Shown here piece by piece: positions 1 through 6,381 of a stretch of DNA of 9,376 bases. The notes under the pieces were generated by a model, which was not told the origin of the DNA, did no database searches, and saw nothing but the letters and a program-made list of their open reading frames with translations. The stretch's first letter is position 1. Every line of letters starts with the position of its first letter. Source of the stretch: CAVPEW01 sp050247895 (GTDB taxonomy: Bacteria; Actinomycetota; Acidimicrobiia; Acidimicrobiales; VFJN01); assembly GCA_050247895.1 (NCBI GenBank), contig JBFWTJ010000149.1, forward strand, positions 1 through 9,376, in the 5' to 3' direction. A program made the position numbers and the translations under genes.

Positions 1-1118
1 CCTACGTCCTCACGCTGCTGTCGCTGGTCGCCACCGGCGCCGGCCTGTCGGTCGCCGGCTACCGGGTCGTGCGGGACAGCACCGCGGGGCGCACCGTCGA
101 CCTCGTGCTCGACCCCAGCCAGCCCGGCTTCGAGGCCTTCTTCGAGCCGACCCCGACCATGCTGGTCCTGGCCACCGACGCCCAGGGGGCCCTGGCCGGT
201 GCCACCCTGCTCGCCGCGGGCTCCGACGAGAGCGCCGCCGCGGTCATGGTCGTGCCCACCCGGCTGCGGGTGCCCGGCACCGCGGGGGAGACCACCCTCG
301 ACCAGGTGCTGGCCACCCAGGGGGCCGACGCGACCCGCCAGGCGCTGGCCCTGCGCATCGGGGTCGGGATCGCCGAGGTGACCCAGCTCGACCCGACCGG
401 CCTCGCCGCGCTGGTCCGCCCCGTCGAGCCGCTCCAGCTGCGCAGCCGGGGTGACGTCCCCGGGTACCCGGCCGGCACGATCGGCCTGCCCGCCGACGCG
501 GCCGCCGCCTACTTCGCCGCCCTCGCCGACGGCGAGGCCGAGACGGCCCGGCTCCGGCGCCAGGAGGACGTGTGGGACGCCCTGGGCGCGGCGCTCGGCG
601 CCGCGGGTCCCACCGCGGTGGCGGGTGAGGCCGACGCCGGGATCAGCCGCTTCCTCCACGGCCTGGCCGCCGACGCCCAGGACGCCCAGAGCCTGCCCGT
701 GACCTCGACCACCGACGCGGCCGGGGCCCCCGCGTACGAGGTCGTCGTCCAGGACCTGACCTACGTGATGGCCGAGGTCGTGCCGTTCCCGAGCTCGCCC
801 GCACCCGGGACCAAGGTGCGCGTCCGGCTCCTCGACGGAGCCGCCGACCCTGCCCGGCGCGACGACGCGGCCCGGGCCCTGGCCGACGCCGGGGCGGAGA
901 TCGTGGTCATCGGCAACGCCTCGTCGTTCGACCGGGTCGGCACCGAGGTGGTCCACCACGCGGCCGAGGGCGTGGGTGCGGCCGAGATCCTGGCCTACGC
1001 GCTCGGGGGCGGGGCGACCGTGCGCGAGGAGATCGGTCCGACCGACTCGTACGATGTGACCGTCATCGTGGGCGCCGATCCGGATCAGACCGAAGCGGTC
1101 CCACCCCCGTCGAGCTGA
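1..1118 (+). CDS. LCP-like envelope protein with LytR_C domain (5' truncated)
   Basis: The reading frame is open from base 3 to TGA 1116-1118, giving 371 visible residues; the true N-terminus lies left of the window. Visible residues 1-22 form a hydrophobic membrane anchor (YVLTLLSLVATGAG...), so the rest should be outside the membrane. Residues about 45-205 follow the outline of an LCP (LytR-CpsA-Psr) domain: MVVPTRLRV sits where LCP proteins have IPRDT, and RLRRQEDVWDAL (183-194) matches the conserved R..RQ..v..AL helix. Residues about 250-360 fit a LytR_C domain: VRVRLLDGAAD, then an ADAGAEIVVIGNAS strand, then EVVHHA, ending in YDVTVIVGADPD. LCP enzymes attach glycopolymers to peptidoglycan, but most catalytic arginines are missing here, so activity is doubtful. 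It lies 14 nt upstream of the proposed rsfS start and is probably co-transcribed with it; in actinobacteria such a gene often sits between nadD and rsfS. The LytR_C assignment is stronger than the LCP one. Confidence 0.75.
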   Translation, partial: YVLTLLSLVATGAGLSVAGYRVVRDSTAGRTVDLVLDPSQPGFEAFFEPTPTMLVLATDAQGALAGATLLAAGSDESAAAVMVVPTRLRVPGTAGETTLDQVLATQGADATRQALALRIGVGIAEVTQLDPTGLAALVRPVEPLQLRSRGDVPGYPAGTIGLPADAAAAYFAALADGEAETARLRRQEDVWDALGAALGAAGPTAVAGEADAGISRFLHGLAADAQDAQSLPVTSTTDAAGAPAYEVVVQDLTYVMAEVVPFPSSPAPGTKVRVRLLDGAADPARRDDAARALADAGAEIVVIGNASSFDRVGTEVVHHAAEGVGAAEILAYALGGGATVREEIGPTDSYDVTVIVGADPDQTEAVPPPSS

Positions 1119-1120
1119 AC

Positions 1121-1135
1121 GGAGCCGAGGCCCTG
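1121..1135 (+). promoter_or_regulatory. Shine-Dalgarno and CTG start proposed for rsfS
   Basis: GGAG at 1121-1124 lies 8 nt before CTG 1133, directly after the stop codon of the upstream LCP-like gene. It is the best SD/start pair in frame that leaves the RsfS core intact. The other in-frame CTG, at 1115, has no comparable SD. Confidence 0.45.
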
Positions 1136-1534
1136 CGCGAACCCGAGGACACGACCTGGACCGACGACGTCGACGAGCCCCGGCGGTGGGCGCTCACCGC
1201 AGCCCGGGCTGCGGACGCCAAGCAGGGCCGGGACGTCCTGGTCCTCCAGGTGGGCGAGGTCCTCGCCCTGTGCGAGTGGTTCGTGATCGCCTCGGGCTCG
1301 AACGACCGCCAGGTCCGCGCCATCGCCGAGGAGGTCGAGGCCCAGGTCCACGCGGCCGGCGGCCCCAAGCCCCAGCGGGTCGAGGGGCTCGGCGACCTGC
1401 GCTGGGTCCTGATGGACTACGGCGACCTCGTGGTGCACGTCTTCCGCCAGGAGGACCGGGAGTTCTACGAGCTCGAGCGGCTCTGGGCCGACGTGCCGAG
1501 CCTCGACTGGGCCGAGGAGCGGGCCCGAGCCTGA
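1133..1534 (+). CDS. rsfS: Ribosomal silencing factor RsfS, probable CTG start
   Basis: RsfS (RsfA/Iojap family) binds ribosomal protein uL14 on the 50S subunit and blocks subunit joining when nutrients are scarce. The family core is clear: AARAADAKQGRDVLVLQV (first helix and strand), EWFVIASGSNDRQVRAIAEEV, the VEGLGDLRWVLMDYGDLVVHVF stretch, and REFYELERLWAD at the C-terminus. The first GTG in frame (1250) would start at residue 40, inside the first beta strand, and remove the conserved first helix, giving only 94 aa. The frame is open upstream but has no ATG, GTG or TTG. CTG 1133 has GGAG at 1121-1124 with an 8-nt spacer and gives 133 aa, close to the usual length of actinobacterial RsfS. 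It follows the LCP-like gene by 14 nt, so translational coupling is likely. A sequencing indel or a frameshift from the upstream gene are alternatives. The family is certain; the start is inferred. Confidence 0.9.
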   Translation: MREPEDTTWTDDVDEPRRWALTAARAADAKQGRDVLVLQVGEVLALCEWFVIASGSNDRQVRAIAEEVEAQVHAAGGPKPQRVEGLGDLRWVLMDYGDLVVHVFRQEDREFYELERLWADVPSLDWAEERARA

Positions 1535-1543
1535 TCGGCGGGC

Positions 1544-1568
1544 GAGCCGCACGCCTGTGGCGTGGCTC
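1544..1568. terminator. Hairpin between convergent rsfS and tRNA-Ala
   Basis: GAGCC (1544-1548) pairs with GGCTC (1564-1568) and ACGCC (1551-1555) pairs with GGCGT (1559-1563). The loop is TGT and there is a two-base bulge on the left arm. The hairpin lies 9 nt after the rsfS stop and 8 nt beyond the 3' end of the opposing tRNA, where a bidirectional terminator is expected. There is no T-tract on either side, as is common in very GC-rich actinobacteria, so the terminator role rests on position and stem strength. Confidence 0.5.
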
Positions 1569-1576
1569 ACCCTGCG

Positions 1577-1649
1577 TGGAGCTAAGGAGAATCGAACTCC
1601 TGACCTCTTCCATGCCATGGAAGCGCTCTACCAACTGAGCTATAGCCCC
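1577..1649 (-). tRNA. tRNA-Ala (anticodon GGC)
   Basis: Read on the minus strand this is a 73-nt cloverleaf. The acceptor stem is GGGGCTA/TAGCTCC with discriminator A73. It contains the G3-U70 wobble pair, the alanine identity element. The D arm is GCTC-AGTTGGTA-GAGC. The anticodon arm is CTTCC-ATGGCAT-GGAAG, giving anticodon GGC, which reads GCC and GCU. The T arm is AGGAG-TTCGATT-CTCCT, fully paired. No CCA is encoded after A73 (CGC follows), so the tail must be added by nucleotidyltransferase. It lies 58 nt downstream of leuS on the same strand. Confidence 0.98.
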
Positions 1650-1661
1650 GCGGGGTCCGTG

Positions 1662-1689
1662 ACGGTACCACCGGGTCCGGCCGCGGCAA
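1662..1689 (-). promoter_or_regulatory. Candidate promoter for tRNA-Ala
   Basis: On the minus strand, TTGCCG (1684-1689) and TACCGT (1662-1667) are separated by 16 nt, resembling the -35 TTGACA and the actinobacterial -10 TANNNT. Transcription would begin near 1655, leaving a leader of about 6 nt before the mature 5' end at 1649. The site lies entirely in the leuS-tRNA spacer. It would allow tRNA synthesis independent of leuS. The call rests on motif match and spacing only. Confidence 0.4.
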
Positions 1690-1707
1690 AACCGGGATGC
1701 CGGTGCC

Positions 1708-4569
1708 TCAGGTGGGCGTGGCCACCAGGTTGACGAGCTTGCCCGGCACGGCCACGACCTTGCGCACGGTGGCGTCGCCCAGCACGGCCCGGACCCGCTC
1801 GTCGGCCCGGGCCAGCGCCTCCAGCGCGGCCGGGTCGGCATCCGCGGGGACCGTGATGCGGGCCCGGACCTTGCCGTTGACCTGGACCGGGATCTCCACC
1901 GTGTCCTCCACCAGGAAGCGCGGATCGGCCTCGGGGAACGGGGCCCAGGCCAGCGAGCCCTCGTGGCCCAGGCGCACCCACAGCTCGTCGGCGACGTGGG
2001 GGGCCAGCGGCGAGAGCATGGCCACCAGCGCCTCGACCACCGACCGGGGCGCGCCGCCGTCGGGGAACCGGGCCGTCAGGTGGTTGTTGAGCTCGGTGAT
2101 GCGGGCGATCGACGTGTTGAAGCGCAGGGTCTCCATCCCGTCGCGCACCGCGGCGATCGTGCGGTGCAGGGCCCGGGTCGTGGCCTCGTCGGACGCCACG
2201 TCGGCCACGCGCAGCTCGCCGGTGTCCTCGTCCACCACGTTGCGCCAGATGCGCTGGAGCAGCCGGTAGACGCCCACCACCGCCTTGGTCTCCCACGGGC
2301 GGCTCTGGTCCAGCGGACCGGTGAACATCTCGTAGAGGCGCAGGGTGTCGGCCCCGTACTCGGCGTACATGTCGTCGGGGGTGACCGAGTTCTTCAGCGA
2401 CTTGCCCATCTTCCCGAACGACCGGGTGACCTCGTCGGCGCCGTGGAAGAACCGGCCGTCGCGCTCGACGACCTCGGACGCCTCGCGGTGGAAGCCCCGC
2501 TCGTCGGTGTAGGCCGCGGCCTGGATGTAGCCCTGGTTGAACAGGCGGGCGAACGGCTCGACCGACGACACGTGGCCCAGGTCGAAGAGCACCTTCTGCC
2601 AGAACCTGGCGTAGAGCAGGTGCAGGACGCCGTGCTCGACGCCGCCCACGTACAGGTCCACGCCACCCAGGGGCGCGCCCTGCTGGGGACCCATCCAGTA
2701 CCGCTCGACCTCCGGGTCGACGAAGGCGTGCTCGTTGTCCGGGTCCAGGTAGCGCATCTCGTACCAGCACGACCCGGCCCACTGGGGCATCGTGTTCAGC
2801 TCGCGCCGGTAGGTCCGGGGGCCTTCGCCCAGGTCGAGCTCGACCTCGCCCCAGCCCACGGCGCGGGTCAGCGGCGGCTGGGGCTCGGAGGTGGCGTCGT
2901 CCTCGGGGAACGTCGTGGGGGAGTAGTCGTCGACGTCGGGCAGCAGCACCGGCAGCTGGTCCTCGGGCACCGCTCGGGGCAGGCCGTGCTCGTCGAACAC
3001 GATCGGGAACGGCTCGCCCCAGTAGCGCTGCCGGGAGAAGAGCCAGTCCCGCAGCTTGTAGGTCACCGTGCCCTCGCCCGCACCGTGCTCGGCCAGCCAG
3101 GCGACCATGCGGTCCTTGGCCTCGGCCATGCCCAGGCCGTCCAGGAACCCCGAGTTGATCGCCGGGCCCTCGCCCACGTAGGCCTCGCCGTCCCAGCCCT
3201 CGGGCGGTTGCACGGTCCGCACCACGGGCAGGCCGAACACCGTGGCGAAGTCCCAGTCGCGCTGGTCCTCGGCCGGCACGGCCATGATCGCCCCGGTGCC
3301 GTAGCCCATCAGCACGTAGTCGGCCACGAACACCGGGATGGGCTGGTCGTTGACCGGGTTGCGCGCGTGCACGCCGATGAACACGCCGGTCTTCTCCCGC
3401 TCCTCGAGCTGGCGCTCGCGGTCCGAGCGGCGCGACGCGGCCAGGCGGTACGCCTCGACGGCCTCCTTGGGCGTCGCCGCGCCCCCGGTCCAGCGGGGAT
3501 CGGTGCCCTCGGGCCACGCGTCGGCCGTGAGCTCGTCGACGAGCGGGTGCTCGGGGGCCAGCACCACGTAGGTGGCGCCGAACAGCGTGTCGGGCCGGGT
3601 CGTGAACACGGTGACGACCTGGTCGCCGGCCCGGAAGTCCACCCTGGCCCCGACGCTGCGCCCGATCCAGTTCCGCTGCATGACCTTGATCGACTCGGGC
3701 CAGTCGATCTGGTCCAGGTCGTCGATGAGCCGGTCGGCGTAGGCGGTGATCCGCAGCATCCACTGCCGCAGCGGCCGGCGGAAGACCGGGAAGTTGCCCC
3801 GCTCGGACCGGCCGTCGGCGGTGACCTCCTCGTTGGCCAGGACCGTGCCCAGCCCCGGGCACCAGTTGACCGGGGCCTCGCTCAGGTAGGCGAGGCGGTG
3901 GCCGTCGACCACCTGGCGCCGCTCCCGCTCGTCGAGCTCGGCCCAGGGGCGTCCGAACGGGTTGGTGCCCGGCACCGGTTCCCGCTCGCCCGCGTCGAGC
4001 AGCCGGACCAGCTCGTCGACGGGCCGGGCCCGGTCCTCGGCCGCGTCGTACCAGGACCCGAAGATCTGCAGGAAGATCCACTGCGTCCAGCGGTAGAAGC
4101 CCACGTCGGTGGTGGCCACCGAGCGGCGCAGGTCGTGGCCCAGGCCGAGCCGCCGCAGCTGGCGGCGCATGTTGGCGATGTTGGACTCGGTGGTGACCCG
4201 GGGGTGCTGGCCGGTCTGGACCGCGTACTGCTCGGCCGGCAGGCCGAAGGCGTCGAACCCCATCGTGTGGAGCACGTTGTGGCCCGTCATGCGCAGGTAG
4301 CGGGCGTAGACGTCGGTGCCGATGTAGCCGAGCGGGTGGCCCACGTGCAGGCCCGCGCCCGACGGGTACGGGAACATGTCGAGCACGTAGCGCTTCGGGC
4401 GGTCCGCCACCCGGTCGAAGCCCTCGGACAGCTCGCCCACCGGGTTGGGCGTGTGGAACGTGCCCTCCGCCTCCCAGCGGTCCTGCCAGGCCGTCTCGAT
4501 CCGTTCGGCCAGGGCCGCGGTGTAGCGGTGGGGGGGCACGTCCGCGGCGCGCTCGTCCTGCTCGGGCAT
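1708..4569 (-). CDS. leuS: Leucyl-tRNA synthetase
   Basis: Class I aminoacyl-tRNA synthetase that charges tRNA-Leu with leucine in the cytoplasm. From ATG 4569 it is 953 aa. It contains the HIGH motif as HVGH (75-78), the KMSKS motif as KMGKS (720-724), and the CP1 editing domain with TTRPDT (323-328); T328 aligns with E. coli T252. GTGAIMAVPAEDQRD carries D435, equivalent to E. coli editing residue D345. The C-terminal domain has VQVNGKVRARITVP (from about 895) and VRKVVAVPGKLVNLV. A segment of about 50 residues near 177-229, before VNWCPGLGTVLANEEV, explains the length excess over E. coli (860 aa) and is typical of actinobacterial LeuRS such as the mycobacterial one. The E. coli zinc cysteines after VNWCP are absent. 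GTG 4578 is an alternative start (three extra residues); ATG is preferred because it lies 7 nt after a -10-like hexamer and neither has a good SD. It is divergent from the acyl ligase gene. Confidence 0.98.
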   Translation of the reverse strand: MPEQDERAADVPPHRYTAALAERIETAWQDRWEAEGTFHTPNPVGELSEGFDRVADRPKRYVLDMFPYPSGAGLHVGHPLGYIGTDVYARYLRMTGHNVLHTMGFDAFGLPAEQYAVQTGQHPRVTTESNIANMRRQLRRLGLGHDLRRSVATTDVGFYRWTQWIFLQIFGSWYDAAEDRARPVDELVRLLDAGEREPVPGTNPFGRPWAELDERERRQVVDGHRLAYLSEAPVNWCPGLGTVLANEEVTADGRSERGNFPVFRRPLRQWMLRITAYADRLIDDLDQIDWPESIKVMQRNWIGRSVGARVDFRAGDQVVTVFTTRPDTLFGATYVVLAPEHPLVDELTADAWPEGTDPRWTGGAATPKEAVEAYRLAASRRSDRERQLEEREKTGVFIGVHARNPVNDQPIPVFVADYVLMGYGTGAIMAVPAEDQRDWDFATVFGLPVVRTVQPPEGWDGEAYVGEGPAINSGFLDGLGMAEAKDRMVAWLAEHGAGEGTVTYKLRDWLFSRQRYWGEPFPIVFDEHGLPRAVPEDQLPVLLPDVDDYSPTTFPEDDATSEPQPPLTRAVGWGEVELDLGEGPRTYRRELNTMPQWAGSCWYEMRYLDPDNEHAFVDPEVERYWMGPQQGAPLGGVDLYVGGVEHGVLHLLYARFWQKVLFDLGHVSSVEPFARLFNQGYIQAAAYTDERGFHREASEVVERDGRFFHGADEVTRSFGKMGKSLKNSVTPDDMYAEYGADTLRLYEMFTGPLDQSRPWETKAVVGVYRLLQRIWRNVVDEDTGELRVADVASDEATTRALHRTIAAVRDGMETLRFNTSIARITELNNHLTARFPDGGAPRSVVEALVAMLSPLAPHVADELWVRLGHEGSLAWAPFPEADPRFLVEDTVEIPVQVNGKVRARITVPADADPAALEALARADERVRAVLGDATVRKVVAVPGKLVNLVATPT

Positions 4570-4576
4570 GGCTTGC

Positions 4577-4582
4577 ACCGTA
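4577..4582 (-). promoter_or_regulatory. -10-like hexamer of leuS (leaderless arrangement)
   Basis: TACGGT on the minus strand fits the actinobacterial -10 consensus TANNNT. Exactly 7 nt separate it from ATG 4569, so transcription could start at or next to the start codon. There is no convincing Shine-Dalgarno upstream, which agrees with leaderless translation. No strong -35 is visible. Confidence 0.35.
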
Positions 4583-4644
4583 CCGCCGGCGGCCCCGGCG
4601 CCCGAAGCGCTCCACGGCCGGGGTGTAACGCAACGTCAGGTCGG

Positions 4645-6312
4645 GTGGTCCGAGCGGCCGTGCTGACTGTGCCCGAACGGTTGGAGGTGGCCGCCGGGCG
4701 CGGCCACGACGTCACCTTCGTGGTCGGAGGGGGTGAGGACGTCGTGCCCTGGGCCCTCCTCCACCAGGAGGCCCGGGCTCTGGCCGCCGGGCTCCAGGCC
4801 CGGGGCGTCCGACCCGGCGACCACGTCGCCCTGCTGGGCTCGACCTCCCGGGAGCTGGTCACCGCCGTCCAGGCCGTGTGGCTCGCCGGTGCCGCCGTCG
4901 TCGTGCTGCCCCTGCCCATGCGGCTGGCGTCGTTGGAGGACTTCGTGGCCCAGACCCGGCGCCGCATCCTCGACGCGGGGGCGGCCGTCGTGGTGGTCGA
5001 CCCCGAGCTGGCGCCGTTCCTGGGCCGGCCCGAGCCGGGCGACCTACCGATCGTCGGCTTCGCCGAGCTGGTCGGGGAACCCGGGTCCTGGCGGCGCCCG
5101 GCACCCGACCCAGAGCGCACGGCGATCCTCCAGTTCACCTCCGGGTCCACCTCGGACCCCAAGGGCGTGGTCCTGCCCGACCGGGCGGTGGGGGCCAACC
5201 TCGACGCCATCGCCGCCGCGGCCCGGCTCGACGTCGACGAGGACGTGCTGGTCTCCTGGCTGCCCCTCTACCACGACATGGGCCTGGTCGGGATCCTGGC
5301 CAACGCCATGGCCGCGGGCTGCCGGCTGGTCCTGGGCGCGCCGTCCGACTTCATGGCCAGCCCCGGCCGGTGGATGGAGTGGATCTCCACCTACGGCGGC
5401 ACGGCCACGGCCGGGCCGAACTTCTCCTACGTGCTGGCCACCCGGGCCCTGCGCCGCGGCGGAGAGCCGCTCGACCTGTCCCGCCTGCGCATCGCCCTCA
5501 ACGGGGCCGAACCGGTCGACCCGGCCACCGTGGCCGCGTTCGTCGAGGCCGGCGCCCGCCACGGGTTGCGCCCGGGCGCGGTGTTCCCCGCCTTCGGCAT
5601 GGCCGAGGTGGCCATCGCCGGCACCTTCCCCGAGCCCCTCGCCGGCCTGCGGGTTGACCGGGTCGACCGCCGGGTGCTCGAGGCCGAGCGCTACGCCGCG
5701 CCGGTGCCCGAGGGTGCCGAGGGCGCCCGCGAGCTGGCCATCCTCGGCCGGCCGGTGCCCGGCCTGGAGATCCGCGTCTGCGACCCGGTCAGCGGCGACG
5801 TGCTGCGCGACCGGGAGGTCGGCGAGCTGGAGATCCGGGGCACCTCGGTCACCACCGGCTACCACGCCCGGCCCGATGCCACCGCCGAGCTGTTCCACGA
5901 CGGTTGGCTGCGCACCGGCGACCTCGCCTACCTCGTCGAGGGCGAGATGGTCATGTGCGGGCGCATCAAGGACCTGATCATCGTCGGCGGCCGCAACGTG
6001 TTCCCCGAGGACGTCGAGCGGGCCCTGGCCGGCGTCGAGGGCGTGCGGGCCGGCAACGTCATCGCCTTCGGCGTCGAGGGGGACAGGGGCAAGGAGGGCC
6101 TGGTCGTGGTGGCCGAGACCCGGGCCGACGACCCGCCCTCGGTGCGCCGCCTCGTCGCCGAGCGGGTGCGGGCCGCCGTCGGCCTGCCGGCCAAGGACGT
6201 CGTGCTGGTCCCGGCCGGCTCGCTGCCCAAGACGAGCTCGGGCAAGCTGCAGCGCTCGCTGTGCAAGACCCTCTACCTCGACCAGGAGCTCGAGACGCTC
6301 CTCCCGGCCTAG
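4645..6312 (+). CDS. Adenylate-forming fatty-acyl ligase, FAAL-like
   Basis: Member of the ANL superfamily (acyl-CoA/acyl-AMP ligases); it activates a carboxylic acid, probably fatty, with ATP. From GTG 4645 it is 555 aa. Motifs in order: FTSGSTSDPKG (164-174, phosphate-binding loop); PLYHDMG (207-213), typical of fatty acyl-AMP ligases; LNGAEPV and FGMAEVA (adenine/acyl binding); RTGDL (about 423-427); GRIKDLII (439-446, hinge region); and SLPKTSSGK ending at K534, the catalytic lysine. The stretch between TGYHARPD and WLRTGD is short, so the roughly 20-residue insertion of many FAALs seems absent, which favours a CoA-ligase outcome. GTG 4660 and GTG 4669 are alternative starts; homology begins around VPERLE, so none can be excluded. 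No PKS, ACP or thioesterase lies beside it, so the substrate cannot be named. It is transcribed divergently from leuS. Confidence 0.88.
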   Translation: MVRAAVLTVPERLEVAAGRGHDVTFVVGGGEDVVPWALLHQEARALAAGLQARGVRPGDHVALLGSTSRELVTAVQAVWLAGAAVVVLPLPMRLASLEDFVAQTRRRILDAGAAVVVVDPELAPFLGRPEPGDLPIVGFAELVGEPGSWRRPAPDPERTAILQFTSGSTSDPKGVVLPDRAVGANLDAIAAAARLDVDEDVLVSWLPLYHDMGLVGILANAMAAGCRLVLGAPSDFMASPGRWMEWISTYGGTATAGPNFSYVLATRALRRGGEPLDLSRLRIALNGAEPVDPATVAAFVEAGARHGLRPGAVFPAFGMAEVAIAGTFPEPLAGLRVDRVDRRVLEAERYAAPVPEGAEGARELAILGRPVPGLEIRVCDPVSGDVLRDREVGELEIRGTSVTTGYHARPDATAELFHDGWLRTGDLAYLVEGEMVMCGRIKDLIIVGGRNVFPEDVERALAGVEGVRAGNVIAFGVEGDRGKEGLVVVAETRADDPPSVRRLVAERVRAAVGLPAKDVVLVPAGSLPKTSSGKLQRSLCKTLYLDQELETLLPA

Positions 6313-6325
6313 GCCCGGGCGCGCG

Positions 6326-6353
6326 CGGAGGGCCCGCCGCAGCGGGCCCTCCG
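6326..6353. terminator. Bidirectional hairpin between convergent genes
   Basis: A perfect 12-bp stem, CGGAGGGCCCGC pairing with GCGGGCCCTCCG around loop CGCA, lies 13 nt after the acyl ligase stop and 28 nt beyond the stop of the opposing hydrolase gene. It is the strongest inverted repeat noted in the window. There is no T-tract on either strand. Placement between convergent genes supports termination in both directions. Confidence 0.7.
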
Positions 6354-6381
6354 GTGGGGTCTGTGCGTGGCCCGCCGGCGG

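Noticed and set aside
1186..1638. 150-codon plus-strand frame overlapping rsfS and running into the tRNA
   Set aside because: It reads across the rsfS stop and into a tRNA gene; Gly/Arg/Pro-rich translation without homology.
1963..4644. Open frame of almost 900 codons on the plus strand, antisense to leuS and continuous with the acyl ligase frame
   Set aside because: The translation is rich in Arg, Gly, His, Val and Leu without family motifs, and leuS is unmistakable on the other strand. In very GC-rich DNA stop codons are rare in antisense frames. The acyl ligase homology begins only after about 4669.
4579..4644. Leader attenuator, T-box or operator in the leuS/acyl ligase divergent gap
   Set aside because: The gap is only 66 nt, has no T-box motif, no leader peptide and no clear palindrome. 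Apart from the -10-like hexamer nothing can be supported, and no promoter for the acyl ligase gene is evident.
4287..5210. Minus-strand open frame crossing the leuS/acyl ligase divergent region
   Set aside because: It overlaps two well supported genes in other frames, is composed of low-complexity Arg/Pro/Ser/Thr, and shows no motif.
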